This document shows positions 1 to 10,541 of a DNA stretch of 64,000 bases, in pieces (position 1 is the stretch's first letter; each line of letters opens with the position of its first letter). A model generated the notes under the pieces. It saw only the letters and a list, made by a program, of their open reading frames with translations. It was not told the origin of the DNA and did not search any database. The stretch is from Alviniconcha marisindica. Its lineage: Eukaryota > Mollusca > Gastropoda > Provannidae. The DNA lies in the NCBI GenBank assembly GCA_018857735.1, contig JABMCL010001355.1, positions 497,501 through 561,500 on the forward strand, written 5' to 3'. The translations under genes were made by a program, and so were the position numbers.

Positions 1-55
1 TGGTAGGTCAGAAACCCATTTTTATTCCATTTTTTGGTACCTATTTACATTTCTT

Positions 56-854
56 AGGCACTCACCACTCATAGGTTTGAATATTCCATACAGTCACACT
101 TCAATAATTATTATATAATGGACATTTTGGAGATTATGTCGAAACTTTATTTACAGAGGGAGGAGCAACTCAAAAAGAGACAAGCACCAGTCTTTGGGAT
201 CGAATCAGCACCTGAAAATAGTGATGATGAATTCAATGTTGCTAGACTTGATATCAGGCACTCACCACTCATAGGTTTGAATATTCCATACAGTCACACT
301 TCAATAATTATTATATAATGGACATTTTGGAGATTATGTCGAAACTTTATTTACAGAGGGAGGAGCAACTCAAAAAGAGACAAGCACCAGTCTTTGGGAT
401 CGAATCAGCACCTGAAAATAGTGATGATGAATTCAATGTTGCTAGACTTGATATCAGGCACTCACCACTCATAGGTTTGAATATTCCATACAGTCACACT
501 TCAATAATTATTATATAATGGACATTTTGGAGATTATGTCGAAACTTTATTTACAGAGGGAGGAGCAACTCAAAAAGAGACAAGCACCAGTCTTTGGGAT
601 CGAATCAGCACCTGAAAATAGTGATGATGAATTCAATGTTGCTAGACTTGATATCAGGCACTCACCACTCATAGGTTTGAATATTCCATACAGTCACACT
701 TCAATAATTATTATAGAATGGACATTTTGGAGATTATGTCGAAACTTTATTTACAGAGGGAGGAGCAACTCAAAAAGAGACAAGCACCAGTCTTTGGGAT
801 CGAATCAGCACCTGAAAATAGTGATGATGAATTCAATGTTGCTAGACTTGATAT
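56..854. repeat. 200-bp tandem repeat, four copies
   Basis: Four head-to-tail units begin at 56, 256, 456 and 656 with a period of exactly 200 bp. They are almost identical: the only difference I see is A to G at about 715, and the fourth unit ends at 854 in poly-C. On the plus strand each unit has an ATG-initiated frame of about 66 codons whose middle (REEQLKKRQAPVFGIE, then acidic NSDDEFNVARLD) looks like ordinary coding sequence. An acceptor-like 'ttatttacag' precedes that stretch. The period is not a multiple of three, so the copies cannot form one continuous reading frame. I do not recognise the protein. It may be a duplicated exon or transposon piece, or a young satellite. Confidence 0.9.
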
Positions 855-980
855 GCCCCCCCCCCCATCCACTCACCAATGCAAAAAGGGAGGTCAGAAC
901 CCCCCCCTTTCCCCCCCCCCGCCCCCCCCCCCCTTTTCTCCACTCGTCTTCTTGTTTGAGAGAGAGAGAAAGAGAGATGA
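855..980. repeat. Poly-C and GA-rich low-complexity spacer
   Basis: Runs of C (856-866, 900-933) and a short GAGA tract (958-977) separate the 200-bp array from the 3' end of the Gal3ST coding exon. No gene is visible in it; it probably forms part of the Gal3ST 3' UTR or flank. Confidence 0.7.
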
Positions 981-984
981 CCAT

Positions 985-2025
985 TTATGGACCCTTCAAT
1001 CTTCTCAGCGCCCTGTCGATCAAATGCTTTTGAAAGTCCAGCTCCTTCATCTGCATTAGTCTGCAGTCCTCGAGATTCAAGGTAAATTCCTCGTTCCACG
1101 GGGAAGCCTTTACCACCAACACATTGGCCCCGCCTCGCAAGACGGCGTCACAGAACTGCTTTGCGTCCTGTAGGAACTGCGTGAAATGCGTCACCTCCTG
1201 CCCAAATCCACTACCTTCTTTCAGGACCTCTTCCTGAAACTTGCGGTAGAAGTAGTCGTACATTTTGTGGTCGGCCGTCTGCCAGGCCCTTAACACGTCT
1301 ATGTCTGAAGGGCTTAAAGGTCTGATGCGGTTGTGTTTGGCCGAATTCAGCGGGAAATGCACGATGTCCTTCATGGACAGACACGCCCGGCGCTTGAGGA
1401 GTACGAGGGACTCGTTGAAATGTTCCATCACCATCATCAGGTCCAGCTCTCGGTCCAGCTTCCGTATGTGTTCCAGCACTGCCGCCTCGTTCATAAGGTC
1501 CTTGGTCGGAAGGCCGGAATCGGTAGCCAGGGAGTTGTACAGCTCTGGCAGATATTCCATCTCTTTCTTAACTGTTTCGTTGAGGAGTTTTGCCAGCCCT
1601 TCTAGGTGCTCGCTGGTGACTGCCCCCACGCCCGCGCCCTGTTCACGAGCCTGAGCTTTTCCCCACGTTTCACTGGTCGCCTCCACCTCTTGTAAGAGAT
1701 ACTCCTTCACGCTGGCTGGCAACAAATGGTGGTAGTAATTGGCACCAGAAAGGAACCTAGACAGTGGTTCCCGCATGATACCGCAGTAGAAGGTGCCTGC
1801 GGGCATGAGCTGGTCTAGAGCCGAGCGTTTGTAGATCATGTGGTTGAAGAGGACGCCGTACTGTTGCCCCTGGGGCAGCGCCATCACGCGGTCTTCGTGA
1901 AGCTGGTCGAAGTAGTTGAAGCGTGACGTGCCGGGCTGCTTCTTGGGCAAGGCCACGTTCAGGTCGTGGTACAAGGCGTAACGCGCCAGGATGTTGGCGA
2001 CAGTCGAACTGCCTGACTTGTGAAC
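985..2025 (-). CDS. GAL3ST: Gal3ST terminal coding exon (catalytic domain)
   Basis: The acceptor on the minus strand is 'ctctacatttgaag' just before 2025, and the first codons are VHKSGSSTV. There are 346 sense codons followed by TAA (987-985). An open frame continues upstream to an ATG at 2073, but those extra residues (MCCYIYIFNFFSLHLK) are translated intron. The exon holds the PAPS-binding residues, the RxP motif and the C-terminal half of the sulfotransferase fold. It is GC-richer than its surroundings, as expected for coding DNA. Confidence 0.93.
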   Translation of the reverse strand, partial: VHKSGSSTVANILARYALYHDLNVALPKKQPGTSRFNYFDQLHEDRVMALPQGQQYGVLFNHMIYKRSALDQLMPAGTFYCGIMREPLSRFLSGANYYHHLLPASVKEYLLQEVEATSETWGKAQAREQGAGVGAVTSEHLEGLAKLLNETVKKEMEYLPELYNSLATDSGLPTKDLMNEAAVLEHIRKLDRELDLMMVMEHFNESLVLLKRRACLSMKDIVHFPLNSAKHNRIRPLSPSDIDVLRAWQTADHKMYDYFYRKFQEEVLKEGSGFGQEVTHFTQFLQDAKQFCDAVLRGGANVLVVKASPWNEEFTLNLEDCRLMQMKELDFQKHLIDRALRRLKGP

Positions 2026-3077
2026 CTTCAAATGTAGAGAAAAAAAATTAAAAATATATATATAACAACACATAAAAGTTTAAAAAACGTTATTTATTAA
2101 GAGTAACAGGTAATGCTAGTAATTGGCGCCAGAAAGAAACCTAGACAGAACACAACAGACACAGTATGAGAATTTTTGGGGTAATCCTCTTTTTCAAGAC
2201 ACAGAACGATATGAGATTCAAGCACATACAAGGTTGAAAAGAACGCTATTTGCGAATTTTCGGGGTAATCCCCTTTTTCAAGACACAAAACGACACTTAA
2301 ACAATAGTTAAACGGTAAAAAATGAGCTGTAGAGTTAGGACAGAGATCCAAATATATAAAAAACGTTTTATTTTAATTTTAATTAACGCTATTTGCGAAT
2401 TTTCGGGGTAATCTCCTGTTTCAAAACACAAAACGACACTTAAACAACAGTTAAATAGTGAAAATGAGATGCAGAACCAAGACACTTATTTACTTTTTGC
2501 TTCACCTTTTTTTTGTCTTTTTTTTTTTGTCCACTGCTTGGAAGAATGTTGGCATGACAATGACGTGTAATAGGTGTGTGACTTTACATAGTCTTCAAAA
2601 GGGGAAAATAAAATTAAAAGTTCATTGTACGAAGGAGATCAAATGTCATGGGAACCCGACAAGAGAACCTGCATCAGTCGCTATTTTGACGAAGAGTAGA
2701 ATGAGTTACTTTATTCCTCAGGCCCACAGGGTAACCCGTGAAAAGGTTGAGAGGGAAGTTGGAAAAAATGAAGTTGAAGGGACGTCCGATACCCATTCGA
2801 AAGGCGAGACAAAAGCAGTATTTGTCAATTATAAATGTACGAATTTTTATAAACTTATGAAAAAGAATTGTGTGGGAAGGAGGGAATGGGGGGGGGGGGA
2901 GGGTAAGAAAGACAGAAAGCAGGCAAGCAAGTGTGCGTGCATGTGTGTGTGCGTGCGTGCGCGTATGTACATGAGAGTGTGTGTGTGTGTCTGTGTGTGC
3001 GTGCGTGCGGTTGCGTGCGTGAGTGCTCGTGTACGTGCGTGCGTGCGTGCGTGCGTGTGCGTGCGTGTGTGTGTGTG

Positions 3078-3111
<34 letters not shown>

Positions 3112-3517
3112 ATGCATGCGTGCACGTGTGTGTGTGTGTGTGCGCGCCCGCGCGCGCGCGCGTGCGTGCGTGCATGAGAGAAAGAGATTTGACTGCGTCA
3201 CCCAAGTGACTTCATCGTAAGTGTTCCAGAATCATGGAAACTACAGCGACTTCAACATCGAACATTGCACAGGCCACCACCGTATGCATACCTTGATGAA
3301 AACAATGTTGGATGGCTGTCCCTCCGAACACGCAGCACGTGAGGTACGGCTGGCCCTTGACCCGTCGTCCTCATCTAAAGCGTGCAACTGGCTGCTAGTG
3401 GTGAGCTGCGAGAAAATTGTGGTGGTGCTGCTGCTGCTGCTGCCGGCTAGTTTACTGGCGCTCCGTCGTGGACTGCCGACCATGGCAATGTAGGAAATAA
3501 CGACGACAGCAAATAAC
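985..3517 (-). CDS. GAL3ST: Galactose 3-O-sulfotransferase (Gal3ST family), 5'-incomplete, two exons visible
   Basis: Gal3ST enzymes are Golgi type II membrane proteins that transfer sulfate from PAPS to the 3-OH of galactose on glycolipids or glycans. Two exons join in phase 0: 3517-3292 and 2025-985 (minus strand), giving about 421 codons to a TAA at 987-985. The first exon supplies a hydrophobic segment (LFAVVVISYIAMV), a Ser-rich stem and NIVFIK. The second begins VHKSGSSTV, so the junction restores the family's 5'-PAPS-binding motif (NIVFIK+VHKSGSST). FYCGIMREPLSRFLSG, about 80 residues into the second exon, fits the 3'-phosphate-binding motif (RxP...S), followed by YY. The stretch up to the C-terminal ALRRLKGP fits the family's usual length. 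The first exon(s), coding the cytoplasmic tail and start, were not identified; the 3517 boundary needs a phase-2 upstream exon. The family is clear. The paralogue (galactosylceramide sulfotransferase or Gal3ST2-4) cannot be fixed from sequence alone. Confidence 0.9.
2080..2470. mobile_element. Fold-back MITE arm fragments (three copies) in Gal3ST intron
   Basis: The block 'aacgctatttgcgaattttcggggtaatcccctttttcaagacacaaaacgacacttaaacaacag' (abbreviated here by its key parts: GCTATTTGCGAATTTTCGG and CAAAACGACACTTAAACA) occurs at about 2190-2310 and 2380-2460, with a weaker copy at 2080-2210. The same sequence forms the arms of palindromic elements at 6893-7300, 10862-11030, 26000-26340, 50735-51215 and 55066-55215. 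Confidence 0.65.
2930..3178. repeat. Compound (TG)n/(CG)n microsatellite
   Basis: Alternating purine-pyrimidine sequence: TG dinucleotides mixed with GTGC/CGCG blocks. It lies in the Gal3ST intron. Open frames through it (poly Val-Cys or His-Thr) are artefacts of the repeat. The alternating pattern is Z-DNA-prone. Confidence 0.95.
3292..3517 (-). CDS. GAL3ST: Gal3ST membrane-anchor and stem exon
   Basis: On the minus strand the acceptor 'ttggccattgcag' ends at 3518 and the donor is 'atcaag|gtatgc' at 3291-3290. After one leading base (phase 2 in), 75 codons read LFAVVVISYIAMVGSPRR, a Ser/Thr-rich stem, and CSEGQPSNIVFIK. The ATG at 3483 lies inside this exon, but the hydrophobic residues before it continue in frame to a good splice acceptor, so that Met is probably not the start. 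The anchor is short here and may begin in the missing upstream exon. Confidence 0.8.
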
Positions 3518-3732
3518 CTGCAATGGCCAAAAGGCTTCTGTTCTTAAATTAAACCTCCGGTCCAGTGGCCAGTGTTCTTTCTCTTACCAGGCTCCAGCTG
3601 TCTGGAACCATGCAACTCCCTGTTTCTGCCCGTCGTTCTAGGCTACCTCTGTCAGTTCTTTCAAACCTTCCTTGAAAACCTTTCTCTTTTCAGAAACCTT
3701 TTCTTCAGCCCCATTGCCCTGATATACGACTC

Positions 3733-3743
3733 TGTGTGTGTGT

Positions 3744-3824
<81 letters not shown>

Positions 3825-3831
3825 GGGGCCT

Positions 3832-3892
<61 letters not shown>

Positions 3893-3975
3893 TAGACGGG
3901 GTGCGGTACGTGCGTGCTTGCGCGCGCGCGTGCGTGCGTGCGTGTGCGTGCGTGCTTGCGCGCGCGTGTGTGTGT
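3733..3975. repeat. (TG)n microsatellite with GC-rich end
   Basis: Two long TG tracts (3733-3821 and 3834-3890) are interrupted by a G-run, followed by a GTGC/CGCG-rich tail to about 3975. No gene is visible. Confidence 0.95.
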
Positions 3976-5257
3976 GTTTGCATTGACTAAAGTAACGTCC
4001 TACACAGCGGAATTGTAAAGAGGTTCTCGGAAGCGTCTTCCAACACTTACACGGCGAGGAAGTGACGACGTCGACGGGAAAGAAGCATCTGAAATATTAA
4101 AACAACTTCAGAACTCGCCACAGATAAAATGAGTTCGTTCACACAATATTTTCTACACAGACTCATAGCATGGAACCAAAATGAAGCAGTCACGCAAGTC
4201 GTTCTCTTTGATGTGTGCCAAGTTGGCATAGATAGACAGACAGCCAGGCAGCCAGATAGACAGACAGACAGACGAGAGATCAGCCGAAGGAATGAAAGAA
4301 AAACAACAGTTTCGATACCTGGCCCATGGACTATAAGTAAACGTGCTTAACGTCCACATAAATCATAGGCTTCTTAGGGACGGCAGAGCGATGTACATCT
4401 GTTGGAGTTTATGTACCTTGTATTTACACGCATGGCAGGTGAGAGTTACCGTAGGCGACTCAGGTCTTTGTTGTTGTGCTTGTGTGACGTCTTTCGAACG
4501 CTAATCAACTCCTTTGTGTGTCGATTTATTCACCGCAGAATTCAAACTACCACGCTTACTTTTCATTTTGCACAACGGTGACATGAGGTCGGCACTGGAG
4601 AGTGAAAGAGTTTTATCACATTGCTCGCTTACCATGCCGCCGGCTTTCCGATATAAGTGCTCGCTTCCCCTTTCTTCTGGTTCGCTGCAGCAGCAAGCTC
4701 AAACTCCTGTCCAGTCACACAGAAACGTCCAATAGAATAGACGGACTCACCTCCGTGTTCACACCTCCCTTTGGCTATTTTTCTTCTTCAGTTTTTTTTT
4801 TTTACTTCGCATTAGACATGCTGGCTGTTTCGTCAGCGATTTCCACGTGAGAACTGACCTGGCTGGACACGGACAGGTTGCACTGGGCACGCTTAACACT
4901 GTCCGAATCGTAATGTCGACACTTCTGACGAGTGGCGTGACGTTTTTCTCAAACATCTCAGTCTGGTCACAGCGCTGGGATGAAGGAGAGCGTCTGGCGC
5001 TACGCTACATTCCGATCGCTTCTTAGATATATATCTGTGAAATAAAGTTGACTGCGCTTTCTAAAAAAAATTATCCAAATACACACACATCAGTTTGTCT
5101 CTTAAGGTGATCCTGTGCGGTTAACAGGACGCTATAATCCAAGAATTCTTCCCCTCAGTCTTTCTAACCTTGTTTCTTCTTATTTCGTTGCTGTTGTTTA
5201 CAGTTTTTTGTTTCTTTGTTCGAATTGTCGTTTCTCCTATACGAAGCGACCGTGCAT

Positions 5258-5275
5258 TGTGTGTGTGTGTGTGTG

Positions 5276-5320
<45 letters not shown>

Positions 5321-5690
5321 CGTATTACAGCACCGCGTAAATTACTAGTTTGTTTGGTTTAAACAAAATTTATTTCAGATATATATATAACAATACTTTA
5401 ACAACAGTTGGGCCGTGCAACAAGGAAAAATACTTATATTAGTACGGCCCGAATCTTACATAAACTGATGACGTCACAAACATCTATCTGATTAACAACA
5501 TGGCGAACATAAAAGGAACTTGTAATCAAGATGATATTAATATGTTAGCGCGTGCGTGTGCGTGCGTGCGCGTGTGTGCATGTGCGCGTGCCTGTTTGTG
5601 CCCGTGAATGCGCCTCTGTGTGTGTGTGTGCGCGCGCGCGCGTGCGTGCGTGTGTGTGTGAGTGTGTGCGTGTGTGTGTGCAACTATGTA
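5258..5690. repeat. TG-rich microsatellites
   Basis: A (TG)n tract at 5258-5318 and mixed GTGC/GTGT tracts at 5548-5685, separated by about 230 bp of unremarkable AT-rich sequence. Confidence 0.9.
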
Positions 5691-5739
5691 TAATAACTAA
5701 TATTATTATTAGCTACAACTGCACATAGCTGCCTATTGT

Positions 5740-6200
5740 GGTTTTACTTTACAATACTCATGTTTGTTCTTGTATCTTCTCCCTTCCAGGTTTTGCTTTG
5801 CTTTTTTCTTCTTCCAATCTTGTTAGATGTGATCTTGTTTTATGCATGGATAATGAAATAGTCATTATTCTGTCGCTTTCCTTTATTCGTTATAAGATTT
5901 TGTAACTCTCTCTAACTCCCCCCCCAAAAAAAAAAAATTTTTATTTTTTTGAAATTGTCTTACTTTGCTTTATTATTGCTCTGTTCGTATGTTCTGAAGT
6001 TTTAGACAGAAATTAGTTTTCGTTTTGTTTTTAAATCGTTTTTTCCCCGCATAATTAATTGTACTCTTGTTTGATGTATGAGTGTTGCTGTGTTTGTCAT
6101 CAGGGACAGATTTGAAGAAAAAAAAGCCGAATCGTGCTTAAATCTTTAGCCTTGTGTAATAAAGTATTATCTATCTCATCTTATCTTATCTCTCTTCTTT
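5740..6200 (+). mobile_element. Probable non-LTR retrotransposon 3' end
   Basis: An AT-rich sequence ends 'TGTGTAATAAAGTATTATCT' and runs directly into ATCT/TTATC repeats at 6165-6195. A polyadenylation-like AATAAA followed by a short simple-repeat tail is typical of LINE 3' ends. No reverse-transcriptase frame is visible upstream, so only the tail is proposed. The 5' boundary is approximate. Confidence 0.4.
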
Positions 6201-6892
6201 TTTTCTTCTTTTTCTTTCCTTCTACTTCAGCTGATTTTAATGATAAATTATTGATTGATTGATTGATCGTTTTTACTCTGCTTTCGAGCAGACTCACTGG
6301 AATCTAGTTGTATGCGACTCTGAATGAGTGACTAGCTTTACACAGCGCGTTTTTAATAATCAACGGATGTGGTGTACGTACACTGCTGTTTTGGTTGTTA
6401 CGTGGCTGATACAAGAACATGGCATAATCAGGGTATACAATTTCGGCGGAGACATCGAAAAGAGCGCATCGCTAATAAGCGCGCGTCTATAACAGCGTAT
6501 TTCGCATGCTAATAAGAGCGCGTGTTCATGCCAAAAAGGGCGCACGTGAATGTGTGTTTTTGTGTGCTAATAAGAGCACATTGGTGAGATCGTTGTCATC
6601 GACATGAGTTCATGTTTTTAAAGACTCGTTTGTTTGTATATGTGTTCTAATGTGATGTTTTGTTCTTATGGGATGCACCCGAACACCGGCCGCAACAGCA
6701 AACAAACAACCTGCCTCTGCAGGGACACTGGGGGGAAAGGGACGCTGCCGGCCCAGCGCACAGGTTTTCACACCTTAGGTAATTGGGACCATAAAACTCC
6801 CACCCAATCAAAAAGGAGGAGAAACCGGAAAGAAAAGGTTAAATGGTCGTGGCCCGAAACACATACAATACACTCGGTTACACAAGAATGAC

Positions 6893-7300
6893 TGCTAACG
6901 TTCTAAAACAAGATCCAAACACATAAAAGGTCAAACAAATACTTATAAAAATAATTGTCCCTAATATGTCAACCCGACATCCGAGGACATGAAGCCCCAC
7001 ATCATCGTATAAAAATAAAAAAAGAACGCTATTTATTATGGCAAAACACGACACGCGAATTTTTGGCGTAATCCCCTTTTTTTCAAGCTACAAAACAACA
7101 CTTAAACAGCCTTTAAATGGTTAAAAATTAGATGTAATTTTCTGACGCTGAGCATTCTTCGGTCTCAGTTCATTGAGAAAGGTTTCAAGAAAACTGAAAA
7201 TTTTAAACACAGTGTTGTTTGTGTTTACGCTAGATGAAAAATGAGATGTAGGCTATTTATCTGCTTTTGTTGTTTAAGTGTTGTTTTGTAGCTTGAACAA
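6893..7300. mobile_element. Fold-back MITE (diverged, partly split)
   Basis: The left end reads 'GTTCTAAAACAAGATCCAAA' then 'CACATAAAAGGTCAAA' (6899-6940). An arm follows at 7022-7130 (ACGCTATTTATTATGGCAAA...AACAACACTTAAACAG). A reverse-complement arm appears at 7240-7305 (TTGTTTAAGTGTTGTTTTGT). The layout matches the better preserved palindrome at 26000-26340. Confidence 0.5.
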
Positions 7301-7454
7301 GTGTGCTTACTCCCAAACAATAAAAAAATCTCCAAACAATGTTGTGTTTTTGTCTTATTAATTTAATAGCGTTCTTTTTAACCTACTTATGTTGTGTTTA
7401 TGTCATAATAAAAAAATTAAATAAAATTAAAAATCAATTTAAAAAATCAACCGA

Positions 7455-7519
7455 AACACACACCCGCGCACGCATGTATGCACGCGCGCGCGCGCGCGCG
7501 CGCGTGTGTGCTGTGTGGT

Positions 7520-7591
<72 letters not shown>

Positions 7592-7592
7592 C
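7455..7592. repeat. (CG)n/(TG)n microsatellite
   Basis: Alternating CG then TG dinucleotides. Open frames across it are repeat artefacts. Confidence 0.95.
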
Positions 7593-8771
7593 ACATAGTG
7601 CGATAGCAAGCTATCACAATACATTCACTATTGATGTGAAAAATATAAGTATAATACGCAGATGACATATTTTTTACTTACCATACTTGTGTCGATTTGA
7701 TGGCTATCTGGAAAGCATACGTGGGTAAAACAAGGCCAGCAAAACTAACGACTTTTCAGAAAAACTGATTCATCCACCCCAAAGTCGTTTTTCACCCCTC
7801 CATCTTGCCTAAGCTGTAGTCTGAATGTAGTAGAGGCTTTGACAGAACGACAGTTTATAGCTTCTCACATCTTTCGCTCTGCTCTGTAATCAATACAGAT
7901 CTTGCCTGCCACCACACACAAATGCTGACGCTTATCTTCAGAAGGCGGGGAGAAGAGAAAAAGGTTTAGATCAAGATGAAGGGACACACCCGAAAGGGAC
8001 GAAACAGTAGACCACGTTGGTTTAGTGTTGCTTTACGTCCACAGAAACCCTATAGGCTTATTAGGGACGGGAGCCCAGGACGACGTGTGAACGTTCAGGG
8101 TGACTGACCGTCGATGGGCAGCGCGAAGGGACCTCCAGTGACGCCACGGTGCTGCAACTTGACGCTCACGTTAGCACGTCTGAAGCAGTGTTGTTGCCAA
8201 ACACATAATAACGTTAAAGAGTGCTGTCCTCATTACAAAGCCCCACCCCGAGAGGCGGGGCGAGCGGCGGGGGGGTGGGGGGGGGGGGGGGGGCGGGGCT
8301 GGGGCGGAGTAGCAGCGGGGCGTTGTGACCAGTTTTATTTGAAAGCCTTTGTTCTCTGTGGCTCATGGTTATTTTGGCCTCAAGGGGCTTTAAATAAGTA
8401 TATGCAGTAATATGATAGCGATAGCCTGTGGTATGAGCAGTGTATGAGTCAGTTGAATGTGAATGTGTTTGCATGCGACTGGATGAGCGAATGGTCAGTG
8501 CACTGAATGACTGTGATTGTGTTGCACGGGTCCGTGCAACACACGTGTTTTGTGCAACACGGGTTGAAAACTGACCTGTTCTCAGTTGACCATGCGGTGT
8601 CTATACCACCATAACAGTGTGTGTAAAAGAGAGAAGACACGAGAGAAAAAGAAGACACGAACTCGAACTCGAAAACTTTTATTTTACAAGGATTGTAGTT
8701 TAGGTTCAGTCAAAAACCTGTCTCACAACTAGTCCTTGCTAATCAGGACGAGAGAGAGAGAGGTACGTAGG

Positions 8772-8932
8772 TAGTGTTGCTTAATGTGCTCAGATGTTAG
8801 TTGACATATTAGGGACAAGCTGAGACCAATGCCGAAGCATGGTTCAATATAGCTTTACGTCCACGGAAACCAGAAGGCTCGTTAGGACGGACAGCCCAGG
8901 ACGGCCACCTCGACTCTCACACAGCTCCTGAA

Positions 8933-8938
<6 letters not shown>
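8772..8938 (-). mobile_element. SINE family B copy
   Basis: This copy carries all family-B blocks: TGACATATTAGGGACAAGC, ACCAATGCCGAAGCATGGTT, TTTACGTCCACGGAAACCAG and CACACAGCTCCTGAAC. The GA repeat on both sides (8750-8762 and 8937-8990) may hide the target-site duplication. Orientation is assigned from the family's simple-repeat 3' tail. Confidence 0.75.

Positions 8939-8990
<52 letters not shown>
8937..8990. repeat. (GA)n microsatellite
   Basis: About 26 uninterrupted GA units immediately follow the family-B SINE at 8772-8938. Confidence 0.95.
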
Positions 8991-8992
<2 letters not shown>

Positions 8993-9669
8993 CTTTTTAT
9001 AGCGCGTTTTTAAATATCCACCGGAGTGGTGTACTTACAGTGCTGTTTGATGGTTACATGGCTGTTGCCACGTGAAACTGGTGCCATCTCGGCGCGTTCT
9101 GTGTACACCATGTCACGTCACTTCACGCAAAGCCACATACGTAGGGTGCTTTCGTGTTTAGTTGTAACTTGCTACCTGCACTTTTGGCAGAATGATCGGG
9201 ATCTCTTACAAGCTACTGCAGTAATAAGGGGGTGGAATAGATACCGAAATGAGAGTCAGCGCAGAAAGTTGACCTGGAGAAGAAAATTCTCCCGCCGCTG
9301 CTCCCCACGCTCCCTCGCAGCCCCCGCCCTATATGCAAATTGCAGTAGGTCCAAGCTATCGGAAACATATGGTGTCAGCCGGTTACACACAAGTCCGTCA
9401 AAACATTTGGCAACACCCGAGGTCAGAGCCACAAGACGGAAGCTCCATGTTTTTGTTTTGTTTTGTTTTGTTTTTAACTGGAATGATGGTAGAAGTCTTG
9501 GACGTACGTTAATGGAGCGGCCTGTGAAGTTCTCCGTGGAGTCATCCCAGCTGTTCACTTTGTATTTGTCACCAATCCCAGCTAAATAAGTGCGCACAGT
9601 ACCTTGGGCTTTCCCTGCTGGTGAAACGAAGCTATATTAAGAAAACGAGCCGCCAACATGTTATTACGT

Positions 9670-9994
9670 GAGCCGGTTTGGCCTAGCGGTAAGGCGTTAG
9701 GTTGGTAAGCGGAAGGACCTCGGTTCGATACCGCTTCGGCTCTCCTTTCTCTTCAAAAAGGTTGTGGTTTGTGAACACTGTCTTGTGACTTTGTCCATCA
9801 CTTCCTACTGAAACATTAAAATGGCTCTCATCGCTGCCCATCTTAATGCAGAAGTCATTCTGGTGGTGACAGTGTAGCGATAGGTATATAAAATCTCCCT
9901 CTTCCCCCACCTCCATACCCCTTTCCCCCCCTTCTCCCCGTCCCTAATAAGCCGTATGGTTTCTGTGGACGTTAAGCACCATGTTTACTTACTT
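9670..9994 (+). mobile_element. SINE family A, full-length, tRNA-derived
   Basis: The 5' head (9670-9742) is tRNA-like: GGTTTGGCCTAGCGGTAAGG contains an A-box and GGTTCGATACC is a B-box, consistent with an internal RNA polymerase III promoter. A unique body follows, then the tail CCCTAATAAGCCGTATGG...GTGGACGTTAAGCACC and (ACTT)n. An 8-bp direct repeat ATGTTATT lies at 9658-9665 and 9995-10002 and is a target-site duplication, so this is a genuine retrotransposed copy. It is the best reference copy of the family in this window. It is not a functional tRNA gene, because no complete cloverleaf forms. Confidence 0.85.
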
Positions 9995-10002
9995 ATGTTA
10001 TT

Positions 10003-10492
10003 GCTAATAAACTATTTATAAAGGAAGATACTTGAAAGTAGTTACGTACCATTATTATTATGCGGCTAGAATTAGTGCGCTAGATGGGCACGTAAATAAC
10101 AATCACCCTTTCATGTGTGCTCACATCTGATCTGCCATTTTCGTGTTCAGCAGTTGTGGTATATCAGACATATTCGTAGCCAAGGAAAACAAGAAAATGA
10201 AGATAATCTTCTGAGAATTTTTTTTTATTTTAAATCTTCTGTTGATGTTAATTAGTATTGTAATCTTTGCACTTAAGCACACAAAGCAGGCACTTTTACG
10301 CTTCGGAAAAGACATTCGTTTAATTCGATTAATAAACGTGTCATCCCTGCAAACATCTACGGTCGTTTGGAAAACTCCCCTCCCTTTCCCTCCTTTCCCG
10401 AAAACTTGTCCGCACACACAGTGAGTTACTAGGGCGCCCTTGAGGGCAGACCGGTCCTCTGATTTTGCACACACACACACACACACACACAC

Positions 10493-10541
<49 letters not shown>

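Larger units (their letters stand above)
3986..9657. other. Intergenic stretch without recognised genes
   Basis: No exon or RNA gene is recognised here. It holds a (GACA)n patch (4225-4275), a tail-module copy of the SINE superfamily (4335-4395, minus), TG microsatellites (5258-5318, 5545-5690, 7455-7590), a LINE-like 3' end (about 5740-6200), fold-back MITE arms (6893-7300), a family-B SINE (8772-8938), a (GA)n tract (8937-8990), and two related blocks at 6320-6420 and 8990-9080 sharing 'TAGCTTT...CAGCGCGTTTTTAA'. Confidence 0.6.

Noticed and set aside
1265..1654. Plus-strand frames of 129 and 90 codons
   Set aside because: They are shadows of the minus-strand Gal3ST exon, which has clear family motifs.
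2847..3209. Open frames on both strands rich in Cys-Val or His-Thr (also at 3705-3990, 7439-7668, 27559-27876, 51610-51897, 60291-60626, 61113-61439)
   Set aside because: They are translations of (TG)n/(CA)n microsatellites, with no stops because of composition.
4047..4850. Several 60-80 codon frames on both strands
   Set aside because: No domain, codon or splice support; expected by chance in this composition.
9026..9589. 187-codon open frame on the plus strand
   Set aside because: It starts inside a dispersed repeat, contains no recognisable domain, has an opposing open frame of similar quality, and shows no splice or codon support.
9670..9742. tRNA gene
   Set aside because: A-box and B-box are present, but the sequence recurs as the head of an interspersed element with body, tail and target duplication. 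No complete cloverleaf with anticodon arm was found, so it is the SINE head.
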